Counted from the first letter of the stretch, positions 52,500 to 63,658 are shown. The stretch: 64,000 bases of DNA from Sepioteuthis lessoniana (GCA_963585895.1 OY757913.1:106959599-107023598); one strand, 5' to 3'. A program made the numbers and translations. The notes: a model not told the origin generated them from the sequence alone.

Positions 52500-52890
52500 T
52501 AACCAAGATACTCTAAAGGAAATGTGACCAAATTAGGTATATTTTCCAAATATTCCCCAAAACTGTTCACATGTTTCTTCCATCGATGTCACCATCCTTG
52601 GATCACACTAGAAAAAAAAAAGACATCAGCAACAGATACGATATCAAGTTTAGAAAAAATGACTCTGGTTAAACCTTAAGCCCTCTAGGCTGGTGGCTTT
52701 ATTCGGAAAAGAAACGTCTAAAGATAAAGGAAAATAATCATGTAGTTCTTCATAGAAATGCCCGCTATCAACTAATCTCAATGCGTAAACGCGCAAATAG
52801 TCCCCAATACGGTTCACGTGTTTCTTCCATCGATGTCGCCATCCTTGGATCGCACATGTAAAAATAATCTCATCAGCAACAGATGTGATA
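52500..52890. repeat. ~90-bp phrase present twice, 245 bp apart
   Basis: TGTTTCTTCCATCGATGTCA at 52575 and TGTTTCTTCCATCGATGTCG at 52815, each followed by CCATCCTTGGATC and ATCAGCAACAGAT. This is a local tandem duplication of unknown origin. The duplicated block includes CCCCAAAACTGTTCAC/CCCCAATACGGTTCAC. Confidence 0.75.
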
Positions 52891-52924
52891 TCATCACATC
52901 AAATTTTCAGCCTACCTTTATATA

Positions 52925-53162
52925 CTATCACCGGAAATCGGGATGATGTTTAGAGTGTTCGCCAATGGCCCGGGAGACCTAGGTTCAATCCCAGGTTGGT
53001 ACTTGATGCCTCCTTGCTTAACACTCAGCATTATAAGGTATGCATCAAGAGTAAAGTGGAGCAATCCTGTGAAAGGAGTAGCGCCCTCCATTACACCACG
53101 GAGTAGCAGCAATCGATTAGGGAACCTTTGGGTTGCCCTCCACTAAGGTCGCCAACTTGTAT
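52925..53162 (+). mobile_element. SINE-D copy
   Basis: CCAATGGCCCGGGAGACCTA, GGTTCAATCCCAGGTTGG, ACTCAGCATTATAAGGTATG, AAGGAGTAGCGCCCTCC and AGGTCGCCAACTTG. The stretch between the B box and GGTACTTGATG is shorter than in other copies. Confidence 0.85.
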
Positions 53163-53229
53163 ACTATAAGACTTATGAATAAATACACTCCTACCAATTT
53201 TTATTTTAGATTTTCTTCTCAATCTTGAT

Positions 53230-53500
53230 ATCTTGTTTTTTTCTTAATCGTCTCTATTGCTCGTTGCTTTGTGTAAGTCCCGTAGATAGTACCCTGTGTC
53301 CATACAGATTTATTGAATGCATGTTTTTCATAATTGGCCATGTGTACGAGTAGATTGGAGAACATCATTAATGAACTCGTCCTTACTTCACCCATAGAAC
53401 CTAATATGTCTGGCTTGAATGGTTTGCAAGATGGGAAGTAAGTCTTCGTACTGAAGTTATTTCGTGTGATGCTTTAATCAAGATTTAAGGATCTTTGGGG
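53230..53500 (-). pseudogene. RTE-type LINE, C-terminal fragment, decayed
   Basis: Minus-strand frames read LLPILQTIQARH near 53410-53440, KDEFINDVLQST near 53360-53385, and ICMDTG near 53295. These correspond to the LPPISKTIQ, KDELISDVLLWTP and CEDTG blocks of better copies. Confidence 0.65.
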
Positions 53501-53848
53501 TCTTGTTTGCATTTATAGAACTTTGCTATGGAAACAACAAGCTACAAATGCAAAATTATCTGGACAGAAGAAACGAAGGCAAATTAGGGTGTTTTGCGTT
53601 CTTTTTTTTTTTTTTCTTTATTCTTTTTTCTTTTTAGGAAAAAGAATTCAAAATGCTTTCAAATGTATTTTAGAAGAACAAAGTAAAAATGCCAGCATAT
53701 CCTTCAGCAGAAGATTTTTTAGCTTTTTGGTTTTTTAGCTTTTTTTTATTGTTCTTTTGTGATCGAAATACTTCCCAATGTGTCTACCACATCAGAAATG
53801 ATTTAGCAACTGCAAAAAATAGCAGGTGTTAGGGGTTTTTTTCACGAA

Positions 53849-53907
<59 letters not shown>

Positions 53908-54509
53908 TATCGAAAGAATTTACAAACCAAAAGGAACGACCCCCACTCCTAAAAAAGAAAAATCGACTGAAAAATAAATAAATAAAGCTAGTGCTTAAAG
54001 AGAAAATTTAATAAATAAGGAAAAAACATCGGGGGAAAAACAGGAAGTAGCTTTGAACAAAGATATAGAAAAAATTAAGGAAACGAGGGGAATATCATGG
54101 ATAATTGCTAAAAACAGGAAGTGTTGTAAACGGCTGTGCAAGTTGAATTGTACATCTATCAAACTCTGAAGTGGAAGGATTTCGAAAATTCTTTCTTTAC
54201 GTTTCCTTTATTTTTTCCCGCCTTTTCTGTCTTACAGTAATAGCGAACAAATTTTGTTAGGTAACAAAAAGAAAAAAAAAGAAGAAAAACAAAATAGTTA
54301 AAAGTTGAAAGATTCTTCTACCCACTACCACTCTCGTGTGGAAGAAAAGGTATGCTCAAAACGTTTAGTAATGTTTGTTTTCAAAATCGCGACAAATAAC
54401 GTGCAGCAGATAAGTGCTGGAGGCAAAATCGCAAAATGTAGTTTGAAGACGTCAAGCTGGTAAAGAAAAAAATTAGATATGCACAATGACTTGTGATTTA
54501 GGACATAAG

Positions 54510-54510
<1 letters not shown>
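53501..54510. other. Unassigned apart from a (CT)26 tract
   Basis: (CT)n at 53851-53903; T-rich stretch at 53600-53640; the rest has no motif. Confidence 0.5.
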
Positions 54511-54512
<2 letters not shown>

Positions 54513-54543
<31 letters not shown>

Positions 54544-54639
54544 TATATCGAGGTTACAATTTTGTTGATGTGTGGGCAAAGAATGCATTGTGTATATGAT
54601 TAAATGAATATATGCATTCGTATTTTTTTATACCAATGC

Positions 54640-54678
<39 letters not shown>

Positions 54679-54718
54679 GTGAGAGACTGAAATAAAGAGA
54701 TAGAGGTGTGTGTGTGTA

Positions 54719-54749
<31 letters not shown>

Positions 54750-54849
54750 GTTTGCAAATATTCCTACTGTATCATCTATAAATAGGTATACATCAACCAA
54801 TGTTTCTTCTGAAGAAACAATAACCAGATTTTATTACTTCTGGAGGAAC

Positions 54850-54897
<48 letters not shown>
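54513..54897. repeat. (TA)n, (TG)n, (TA)n microsatellites
   Basis: TA at 54513-54541 and 54642-54675, TG with TTTG breaks at 54707-54752, and TA at 54852-54897. Confidence 0.95.
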
Positions 54898-54902
<5 letters not shown>

Positions 54903-55009
54903 GTGTTTGTATGTATCACCGATATTGAGCAAGGTTTCTTTTTACATACACCAAACCACATTTTTATATAATTAAAAGCGATATGCATTATAAATATGCA
55001 TATATATAT

Positions 55010-55562
55010 ATATGAATGTTCATGCCTCCTTCCGTGAGTAGTACTTCGTGTTTGGGAATACGACGAACAAGGGAAGATAGGTCGTTGTAGAAGGTGATGA
55101 TGTCCTTTTCATCAAATGTATTTTGGGGACTATAGCTAGGGATGATTGTTGGGTAGAGGTTGAAGTTATATGAAGCGCAACATCGGTGTTATTTTCTCAA
55201 TGCTATTTATGGATTTTAGGGTACGAAGCATTCTCCCCCACCCCTCTAACAGCATTAATGGAGTAGCTCAATGCACACACTGAGACAAACGTCGGTCCAT
55301 TAACAATTTCATGGTAATGTGCTTTAGTACTATCAGTGTTCTATGTTATGTTCTGCTGCAGATGCTGTTAGCTCATGTAACTGGTCCATTCTATTCAATG
55401 TCTTAACTTTAATTGTCACTATGTGAACTGTGTTTGTGCATCTGAGTCATTTTGGACTGGTTCTAACTTTGAACTCTGTAGCTGATTTTTCAAATACTGG
55501 GACCAGAGCTCTAATCTTAACAGAAGCCGATTTTCCTGTGCGAAGGGCGATGTGGCTTGAAT
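55010..55562 (-). pseudogene. RTE-type LINE endonuclease domain, N-terminal half, inverted
   Basis: Minus-strand frames give KVKTLNRMDQLHELTASAA near 55360-55410, a SINAVRGVGENAS stretch near 55235-55280, then IIPSYSPQNTFDEKDIITFY and NDLSSLVRRIPKHEVLL with GGMN near 55015-55140. This is the apurinic-type endonuclease of an RTE-like LINE, stopping at the GGDMN motif (the D is lost). The next residues occur on the plus strand from about 55570. Stops and frame breaks present. Confidence 0.85.
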
Positions 55563-55564
55563 AT

Positions 55565-56082
55565 ATGGTTTGATTAAGAGTCATGGTAATCTTTCAAAAC
55601 TTACAAATTCTACCAACATAACTCATTAAGCGAAAATGGGGAATATATAATATACTTCTTACGCGAAAACCAACTAACATGCCTTAATACTAAATTCAAA
55701 AAAAGGAGAGAAAATTATGGGTAACACCTACCCAAATGATGCGAAAGATGTGGATAAATAGAGCTCTAACCTACGAGACGTAGTCCTTTTTTGAAGTGGT
55801 ATCTTCTGATCAGATCAAAACCACAAGATACGACAGGTCCTCACTTACCAATAGAGATATTAACTATAAATTTACGATAACTATAAGAAATAAATTTGGT
55901 ACCCTTCAGGAGATATCTGTAGCACATACTCCAAATGACGAGTATGAAAACTTTTCCAGTGTCCACATGGAAGCAGCAACAGAATGTATAGCAACCAAAC
56001 CAAGAGTTAAACATGGAAAAAAATGAAAAAACGAGATAATGTGAAAATAAGTTTTATTAGTTAATTGATAAATAATATTGAT
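55565..56082 (+). pseudogene. RTE-type LINE, endonuclease C-half and linker
   Basis: Plus-strand frames read ENQLTCLNTKFKKRE near 55665, AKDVDK, FEVVSSDQ near 55795, and then an intact 76-codon stretch with RYDRSSLTNRDINYKFTI, RNKFGTLQEIS and NDEYENFSSVHMEAATECI. It is cut at about 56082 by the solo LTR. It belongs to the same copy as the inverted half and the reverse transcriptase at 57310-58210. Confidence 0.85.
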
Positions 56083-56478
56083 TGTAGTCAAACATGATTT
56101 ACGAAATTAAATGAACGAACGAAACACATTTCTTTATAAAAAATATATCTCATTTTATTCTCGAAAGGGGCACACAGTTTGTTATAAGTAGAGAGATAGA
56201 TGGAGAGATACATACCCAGAGAAGGGACTTCTTCTCTCCCTATATCTTCTTCCTGAAGCCATGGGGTGCCAACGCTTGCACCCCCTTGCAAGCCGTATCG
56301 TCAGAGACGCCCGAGACGCCTCTGATAGGCTGCCTATCTATGGCTCGATTCCCAATTCTCTACTTCTGTCTAAATCTGACCGAGTGGTTCTCATATCACA
56401 TGGTATCTTTCCAGTTACACACCTGCTCGACCGGCCTACCCCGACGCACGGCCATCCTCCTGTTTACTAATCATAACA
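56083..56478 (-). mobile_element. Solo LTR, ~396 bp, in RTE copy
   Basis: Starts TGTAGTCAAAC and ends TCATAACA. Flanks TGAT and TGAC are a possible 4-bp duplication with one change. CACATTTCTTTATAAAAAAT and TCTCATTTTATTCTCGAAAG match the other LTRs. The internal part (GCCATGGGGTGCCAACGC) differs from the 7472 element. Confidence 0.65.
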
Positions 56479-56479
56479 T

Positions 56480-57080
56480 GACAGTTTGTTGATCCCAGTC
56501 ACAACAACAGCGCAGAAGTAGCAGTCAGTGAAATGGTTTGTCGGCTCCCTCCAAACCATGGGAATTCAAATGTTCAAACTCCTCTTGCCATTGGTCCACC
56601 CACGCAGGGTCTTGGTACATGCCTTGCACACCACGTGTGGCTCACAAGCTTTATCCTGGTCAGAAAGTTTAATACCAAAATAAACATAGTAAGCACGCGT
56701 TATGAAACTTGTGACTGGCTTCCTATTAAGAGCAATGGTGTATTCTCCACATATGTAGCAAAACACGTCGGGCTTATTTCTGCACGATCATCTGGCTGAA
56801 GTCATCTCATTCACTTGCAAAACAAAAATAGGTACGAATTAGTCATAAATTGGTGCCACCGCAGCCCACCGCGTTCCGTATTTGGCGCAAATATTCTGCA
56901 ACATACATGAAGCAAAAGCACCCGTACAAGCGCGGGTGGAGTTTCCTATACACTTCCTGTGGTGGCTGCTCTATTAACTTTACTTTTGATCCACCAACTT
57001 TATGTTTTGCCGCACCATTTTTTGGAATATTTCGAGGTTTTATGACTTCAATCTGATCCCTTTTCGACATAATCACCCGG
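56480..57080 (-). pseudogene. Transposon-type Cys-rich protein fragment (CYICGEYT family)
   Basis: Minus-strand frames give FCYICGEYTIALNRKPVTSF, TRAYYVYFGIKLSDQDK, CEPHVVCKACTKTLRGWTNG with KRSL, then after one stop IPMVWREPTNHFTDCYFC. The paired CxxC and CxxC spacing suggests a zinc-binding domain. Proteins with this layout occur in many copies in invertebrate genomes and are probably mobile-element encoded, though I cannot name the element. A second frame upstream (56843-57076: RDQIEVIKPRNIPKNGAAK) is probably a different part of the insertion. It interrupts the RTE copy. Confidence 0.55.
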
Positions 57081-57309
57081 AACTATCGGCCCTGAATACT
57101 TCTTGTCAATAAAATAATCATTTCCAATCAAAGCAATTATTCGATATGGCATTTTATCCCCGCCAACTTCTAAAATGCTCCACACATGCGTACATTTGAA
57201 CAAAAACATAAAAAACGATATGTGGCCATAGCTCTAAAACTTGCCCTAATTGAGCAAAACTAATGTGATTTTTGGATTCAGCACATCAGATTCGTCCTAA
57301 ATCAGCTGG
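57081..57309. other. Unassigned part of insertion in RTE copy
   Basis: No motif recognised. Confidence 0.35.
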
Positions 57310-58209
57310 TAAAACGCAGACAACAAATTTGTTGTTGACCGGTGTAATAGATTAAACTTGGACAGTTTACTCAAGAACATAACAAAGTACTTATGAAAAT
57401 TAAAAACGAAAAAGCTTCAGGGCTCAGCGATAAGAAAATTTGATGATTTTCTAATTCGACATTGCAATACCGTATGTAAGCAGAATACAATGGAGAGATG
57501 AACAAAAGGCTGCATCTTCCACTTCCGAAAGAAAGGGTGCCTCAGAATTACCAAAAACTACAGAGACATAACTCTTACGTCTATAGTGACAAAGGTTTAT
57601 AAAACACTGCTTCGCAATCACATCGAACTTAGAATTGAATAAGTTCTGAGGAAAACTCAAAACAGCCTATCATCTAGAAATTTTGATGTCAAAATGCGCC
57701 TAATGAAGGCATTGAGTCCTATCGATTTGCCATTAATCATATGGAAGTTCGATCTATCTGATAAAATTAAATGGGATCTATTCCAAGCACTGTTTGTGTC
57801 AATATAACTTTCTGGATGCACCACATGGACGCTAACAAGAACACACAAAGGAAAAGCCACATGACACAGGAATGCTAAGAGTTATATTGAACAAATCCTG
57901 GAAGCGACACTCTACCAAAGAACAGGTGTACGGCCACTTACCTCCCATCTCAAAAACCATGCAGGTAAGACGAACAAGACATTCGGGACACTGGTGAAGA
58001 TGCAAAGACAAAAATATGAGTGACGTTCTTGTATGAACCCCTACATATGGAGATAACCTTGTTGGTCGACCAACAGGAACTTACTAATAACAGCTCTGCG
58101 CAGATACAGGATGCAGTTTAGAAGACCTACCAGCAGCGATGGATGATAAGGACAGATGAAAAGAGAGTTAGGGAAATTCACGCAGCAGCGTGAATAAATG
58201 ATGATGACG

Positions 58210-58210
<1 letters not shown>
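57310..58210 (+). pseudogene. RTE-type LINE reverse transcriptase and C-terminus
   Basis: Plus-strand frames read IKLGQFTQE, KIKNEKASGLSDKK (about 57395), KGCIFHFRKKGCL, ITKNYRDITLTSIVTKVY (about 57560), then a large deletion of the catalytic palm. MLRVILNKSWKRHSTKEQVY and GHLPPISKTMQVRRTRHSGH follow (about 57870-57990). MSDVLV, TPTYG, QLCADTGCSLEDLPAAMDD and a tail ATGATGATGAC at 58199 end it. The catalytic FADD/YADD region is absent. Confidence 0.85.
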
Positions 58211-58243
<33 letters not shown>

Positions 58244-58334
58244 TTGAGAGAGAGAGAGAGAGAAAGAGAGATTTATCACCTATATTATTATTGCATTACT
58301 TCTTTGGGGTTTTTCGTTTATCATATATATATAA

Positions 58335-58392
<58 letters not shown>

Positions 58393-58400
58393 ATATATCT
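58210..58400. repeat. (TA)n, (GA)n, (TG)26 microsatellites
   Basis: TA at 58210-58240, GA at 58245-58271 and TG at 58340-58389. Confidence 0.95.
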
Positions 58401-58635
58401 CGGCACAAGCAGGATGTGACACAAAGTAGATTTGTCAGTAAAAATTGCCAGGTTTTCTTTCTTCCTAATTAGTTACCATAAGAAAGTCAAAGAGACCAAT
58501 ATGTCCAACAATTCAACCTCCAGCTGGATAGAGGATACTTGCATTCATAGCATTTCACAGAATAGTAGCACCATGGGAAATACAAACAGGCTCGTTCAGA
58601 ATTTGATCTCCAAACACCGAGTCCTAACGAATTGA
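58400..58635 (-). mobile_element. SINE-C copy, diverged, reverse
   Basis: CTCGGCACAAGCAGGATGTG, TTCAACCTCCAGCTGGATAG, TTGCATTCATAGCATTTCAC and CAGAATTTGATCTCCAAACA. Confidence 0.6.
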
Positions 58636-58850
58636 GCACTCTTCGATTCGAAAGCTAAAAAATGTAAACAAACGAAAACATTTACAAATGCGTTATAATT
58701 CCAGAGCTGACATATGTCACCGAAATAGCAAAGGGGTCAGATACCAAGTCTAGCGTAATGTTAAGCAGATTTCCTTACCAGCTTGAAGCGCCCTGCGTGT
58801 CTAGCCACACTGAAGAGTTGTGATATAACGAAACAGTCTGTCTGTGGATG

Positions 58851-58912
<62 letters not shown>
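58625..58912 (+). mobile_element. SINE-E copy with long (TA)n tail
   Basis: TTGAGCACTCTTCGATTCG, CAGATACCAAGTCTAGCGTA, GCGTGTCTAGCCACACTGAA, CGAAACAGTCTGTCTGTGG, then TA from 58854 to 58910. It starts within the end of the preceding SINE-C. Confidence 0.75.
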
Positions 58913-58914
<2 letters not shown>

Positions 58915-58939
58915 TGTATTCGAATGAATAGATACATGT

Positions 58940-59180
58940 ATCGGCCCATTGGTTAAATGAGTAGAGGGTTCATCAATTGTCCGGGAGAACGGGGTTGAAT
59001 CCCAGGTCGAGTCATACCAAAGACTCAAAAAATGGTACTTGATTCCACCTTACTTAACATTCAGCATAATAAGGTAAGAGTAAAGTGGACATATCCAGGG
59101 ATTGGAGTAGCGCCCTCCCCTGCACCTCGGTGGGGTAGCTATTTAAAAGGAAGGCTTTCGGGTCACCCTCGACTACTCTC
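58940..59180 (+). mobile_element. SINE-D copy, near full length
   Basis: CCCATTGGTTAAATGAGTAG (A-box region), GGGGTTGAATCCCAGGTCGA (B-box), ATTCAGCATAATAAGGTAAG, GGAGTAGCGCCCTCCCCTG and GGTCACCCTCGACTACTC. A CA/TA microsatellite follows instead of the usual (TTAC)n tail. Confidence 0.85.
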
Positions 59181-59184
59181 AGAA

Positions 59185-59185
<1 letters not shown>

Positions 59186-59233
<48 letters not shown>

Positions 59234-59258
59234 AGATATGAATATATATACATTAAGA
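59186..59258. repeat. (CA)n-(TA)n microsatellite
   Basis: CA at 59186-59198 and TA at 59198-59226, followed by degenerate TATA. Confidence 0.95.
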
Positions 59259-59396
59259 AAAAACAACAAACCGGTCACATTAGGATTATAGATTTATTTC
59301 CAGGAAAGTTTAAATGTTCACTCTTGAATAGTTTTCTTGTCCTGATGGAATTACTCCCAACTCCGGTTTCACTGGACCAAATAATACACTCATATA
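59255..59396 (+). repeat. Repeat H, variant 1
   Basis: AAGAAAAAACAACAAACCGG, TCACATTAGGATTATAGATT, TTGTCCTGATGGAATTACTC and CAACTCCGGTTTCACTGGAC. Matches 47888-48000 inverted, and the first half matches 61535 and 48165. Confidence 0.8.
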
Positions 59397-59402
59397 TATA
59401 TA

Positions 59403-59435
<33 letters not shown>

Positions 59436-59478
59436 GATAGAGAGAGAGAGAGACAGACACAGAGAGAGAGAGAGAGAG
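59396..59478. repeat. (TA)n, (TG)n, (GA)n microsatellite
   Basis: Three dinucleotide blocks in series. Confidence 0.95.
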
Positions 59479-60401
59479 GAAAAAATTTAAAATCTTCATT
59501 TCTCCCGACCAAGATTACCTGATTAGACCTGAATTGATTTAAAAATGTAGACATACACAGTGCGAGAGAAATGCCTTTATTTTATACTGTAACCTCCCAA
59601 ATGCAAGTGAATTTAGGCAAGTGGCAATAGTAACTACATCAAGCTAATTTATTTACCATTATGTTCATATGTTATCAATTCCTGTTTTGGACCGAAGCAC
59701 ACCATGCCTTCGTTGTTGAAACGTGTTTCTCTACTGGGCTAATCTGTAATTGCAACACAGACTGCTTTTTTGCACGCATTTCATGTTGTGTCAAGAAGAT
59801 GCTGTTATGGATAAAATTTTCAACGCCGTGCAATATTGATTTTTTTTATGGTAAGAAATTAGGTAGATCGGGCTGCCATATCCACTTTTTCTAAATTCAC
59901 TCGCCTCACACAGGTAACAGTTTCAAATGCAGGGAGTATTTCTGTCATACTCTGTCTTAACAAAAATCTTTTACGTTTTCAACTTTTCTTGATGTCGGAA
60001 CTTGTAGTTCCGTTTTCCTTACACAGTATCAGTACAGGTACTTCCACTTTCTTAAAACTCAAGAAGAAATAGACGGAATTTTGTTAAAAGTGGCTGATCT
60101 AATTCCATAAAAGTTGAAATGCTTCAGTCACTGTCCATTTCTATATTGATAAATGCGACTCCAGCCTTGATTTTTTTTTTTTGGCACTCACCAATATATG
60201 AATGTGAGGAAAAATTTATTGGCAGAAAAGTTCATATGAGGATGTCATATCTATTGTTTTGTGATTTTTACCAGTGGGATCCAAGCACTGCAACAGAGAT
60301 GGAAAATGCATGACCCACAAGAGGTACAATGTTAAAAGATAAACACCTTTGTTCACATTCCACGAGAATGTCTTAGCCTATAAACATTACAGTCAACCCT
60401 C

Positions 60402-60442
<41 letters not shown>

Positions 60443-60819
60443 CATACAATAACTGATGTTTGTACAACAACATTGCTTCTAACAAAGCCTTCATCAAATG
60501 ATGACTATGGGTTCAGGTATGGTTTCGGGGCCGAAGCATCATTACTACAAGTCCAGTGCGCCCCAGCAGTATCTCCTGACACCACCAGACTTAATCAGAT
60601 TATTGTCACTCTATGGGATTGCCATATATAACGTGATAATAAGCTTGTTAGTTTTGAAATTCTTATAGTTACTATGTTTTATAATTGACAGTACTATATA
60701 TAGATATGTGTGTGGGGGTTCAAAAAGATCTATTTGACCCAAAGATTGGACCGTAGTTCCAGAATGTCAAAGGGGGGTCGAAAGAAAAAAAGAAAAAAAG
60801 AAACCGAATTAGCTTCTGC
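59479..60819. other. Mostly unassigned; (TA)16 at 60405
   Basis: A 77-codon frame at 59661-59894 is Cys/Phe-rich without clear motif. TA tract at 60405-60436. AACATTGCTTCTAACAAAG with GACTATGGGTTCAGGTATGG near 60470-60530 weakly resembles repeat K. Confidence 0.4.
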
Positions 60820-61132
60820 CAGGATACATGGCACAGTAGATAACATGTTTGGTTGGAAAGTGCTTCTGAATGAAATCATCTGGAGGTTACAGGTTCCATC
60901 CCAACTATAGGTAAGAATAACTTATTATAACTTAACACTTGTACCTGGTCATGGTTAACAGAATTGGAACAGTCTACCTGTGTGGTTCAAATAAAGGGTT
61001 CAGTTTGAGATTTTGTCTTGACTCTTGACTTCGACTTAAAACAACTGAAGAAGCCCGAAGGACATATTGGCCGAAACGTTCTGAGTATAACGATAAAGAT
61101 GAGGTTAATAGTCCACATATTTTAAGTAATAA
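60820..61132 (+). mobile_element. SINE-G copy 3
   Basis: ATACATGGCACAGTAGATAA, AGGTTACAGGTTCCATCCC (B-box-like), AACTTAACACTTGTACCTGG, AACAACTGAAGAAGCCC, GACATATTGGCCGAAACGTT and AATAGTCCACATATTTTA. Confidence 0.8.
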
Positions 61133-61534
61133 CAATTATTAAGCTTAATTCCAGAAATTTAGACAAATAAAAATTATCTTGCGAGAATTGTGTTATTTCA
61201 ATTTTTGTTCCTATTCAGAACGTATTAAAGCGCTCACCAGGCATAAACAATCAATCTGTGAAAGTCAAAGGGAAAAAAAAACAAATTTGAAACCACTAAA
61301 AAGAACAAAAGAAAGAAAGAAAGAAAAAGACCAAGAAAAAATGACAGGCAAGATAAAAAGAAAAAATAATTGGAAAGAATAGGAACAGAAAGACAGAAAA
61401 AAGAAACTTTATATCTGTCTAAAAGACAAAATCTTAACAAAATGGAGGTTTTAAGGTATTTTTTTAGGGCATTCTGCCGAATTCAGCGTTATCTTTTAAG
61501 AATATATATTTATACATAAATTTTTTTTTTCTTA
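61133..61534. other. No assignable feature; purine-rich patches
   Basis: GAAAGAAAGAAAGAAAAAG near 61308-61328. Frames there are low-complexity. Confidence 0.45.
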
Positions 61535-61638
61535 AGAAAAAAACGGTCACATTAGGATTATAAATTTATTTCCATCCTGTTATGTGTTTTTGATATAAAT
61601 CAAAATCACAAAAAAATATTAACAGGTCTTCTTCAGAT

Positions 61639-61640
<2 letters not shown>
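61535..61640 (+). repeat. Repeat H, variant 2
   Basis: AACGGTCACATTAGGATTAT, AAATTTATTTCCATCCTGTT, ATGTGTTTTTGATATAAATC and AACAGGTCTTCTTCAGATC; complement of 48165-48278. A TA tract follows. Confidence 0.8.
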
Positions 61641-61714
<74 letters not shown>

Positions 61715-61740
61715 GTGTGTGTGTGTGTGTGTGTGTGTGT
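61640..61740. repeat. (TA)27-(TG)n microsatellite
   Basis: TA about 61640-61693, TG about 61693-61740 with one GTGG break. Confidence 0.97.
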
Positions 61741-61964
61741 ATGGAGGTGCACTCATATGCGTGCGTAATGTGCCTGAAATCTTTGATATTTTCCAATTTA
61801 TTCTCGTAATTTTTCACTAGCCCGATTATTAATATCTATCAATAGAAAAAGACAAGGAAGCATTTGTTGGAATGTTCGGCTTTGTCATCAACTCAAACAA
61901 ATAATGGAATCTTCCGTTTTATTGTGAGGAAACAAATAAACGACAAATAACCGCCTTCAGGTCA

Positions 61965-62000
<36 letters not shown>

Positions 62001-62460
62001 ACTAAATGAATATAAGAATATACAACCAAAATTCAAGACAAAAAATCTAAAGTCAACTGAAAGAAATAATAAAAACAGACGCGTAGAAAATAAACCGAAA
62101 AAAGAAAGAAAAAGAAAAATCTGAACAAATAAAAGGAACAAATAAACAACGAAAGAACAAAATAAAAACGAAAAGAAAGATAGAAACAAACAAACAAACA
62201 AACAAACAAAAAAAGAAACAAGTTAAAAACAAAAAATGACGGATAGAAAGACAGAAAAAAAAAGAAAGAAAAGAAGAAAGAAAAGAAGAATGAAAGGAAG
62301 AAAGACAGAAAATAAAAAAAAGAAAGACCGGCAGAAATCATGAAAGACTGTCAAAAAGAAAGATAAATAGAAAGAACGAAATTCGAAGAAAAAAAAAAGA
62401 AAGAAAGCAAGAAGACCAAAAAGCCTGAAGGACATCCCCACTCACGCTCCATTAAAAAAA
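61965..62460. repeat. Polypurine domain, (GAAA)n and A-rich
   Basis: GAAA array at 61965-61999, CAAA at 62190-62210, and degenerate GAAA/GGAA sequence throughout. Minus-strand FFLSFF-type frames are artefacts. Confidence 0.9.
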
Positions 62461-63116
62461 AAACACCAACAATGCGAAAATGAATGCATAAAATTCTTAA
62501 CTTCCGCTCGATTTCGCATTTGGAATTTTCCAGTAATTTTTTTTTTTTTTTCGCAGTTTTTTTTTCATTGAATCCCTGTTTTTATCTCCACAGACGCTTG
62601 TTATATTTGTAAAGATTAATCCTTAATCCAAACAGATTAAAAATTTTATAATCTAACTTACTGAAACGACCGATCAATAAGATACAAGCTATATCAATAT
62701 TTCAATGAAAAATGCTTGCATCTTTTGTAACAATAGGTTTTCTACCACATATTTTGGTGCCATAATGCACATGCGGTTAATTACGAACAAATGTGAATGA
62801 GTGCATATATCTATGTTCGTTGAGAATATGTTGTTCTTTTTTTTTGTAAATGTATATGGATATGTGTTTAATTATATAAGGTACAATTTGGGAGGTCAGA
62901 AAAATTTCAAAGGTAAGTAGTAAAAGCGGTCATCTCCAAAAAGCAGCCATGCAATTCTATTGTCGACTTTGGTTGTTCCTTTGACCTTAGTGGATTTGGA
63001 CCGTTGCTTCTACGGTCTCTATCAAAACGGCAGCCGACTTCTATGTTAAAAATCAAACACAACGCGGAAATGAGGTCAATCAGCCACCAGAACTGAACGG
63101 GCTACGGATCAATACT
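62461..63116. other. No assignable feature
   Basis: A/T runs near 62458 and 62538. GCCGACTTCTATG-type sequence at 63030 shows no motif. Confidence 0.4.
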
Positions 63117-63166
63117 ATCTATCAATCTATCTATCTATCTATCAACTAAGTTTGCATTGCTGTGCT

Positions 63167-63208
<42 letters not shown>

Positions 63209-63232
63209 ACTATTCTTTTCTATTCTATTCAA

Positions 63233-63266
<34 letters not shown>

Positions 63267-63328
63267 TAAGTTTGCATTGCTGTGCTTCTATCTATCTATC
63301 TATCACTATTCTTTTCTATTCTATTCAA

Positions 63329-63359
<31 letters not shown>

Positions 63360-63383
63360 ACTATTCTTTTCTATTCTATTCAA

Positions 63384-63421
<38 letters not shown>

Positions 63422-63515
63422 TAAGTCGACATTGCTGTGCTTCTATCTATCTATCTATCTATCTATCAGTCTGTCTGTCTGTCTACCTATCACTATTCTT
63501 TTCTATTCGTTTCAA

Positions 63516-63561
<46 letters not shown>

Positions 63562-63627
63562 TAAGTTTGCATTGCTGTGCTTCTATCTATCTATCTATCT
63601 ATCACTATTCTCTTCTATTCTATTCAA

Positions 63628-63658
<31 letters not shown>

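Noticed and set aside
59661-59894. Cys-rich 77-codon frame
   Set aside because: Cysteines lack regular zinc-finger spacing and no repeat or family was recognised.
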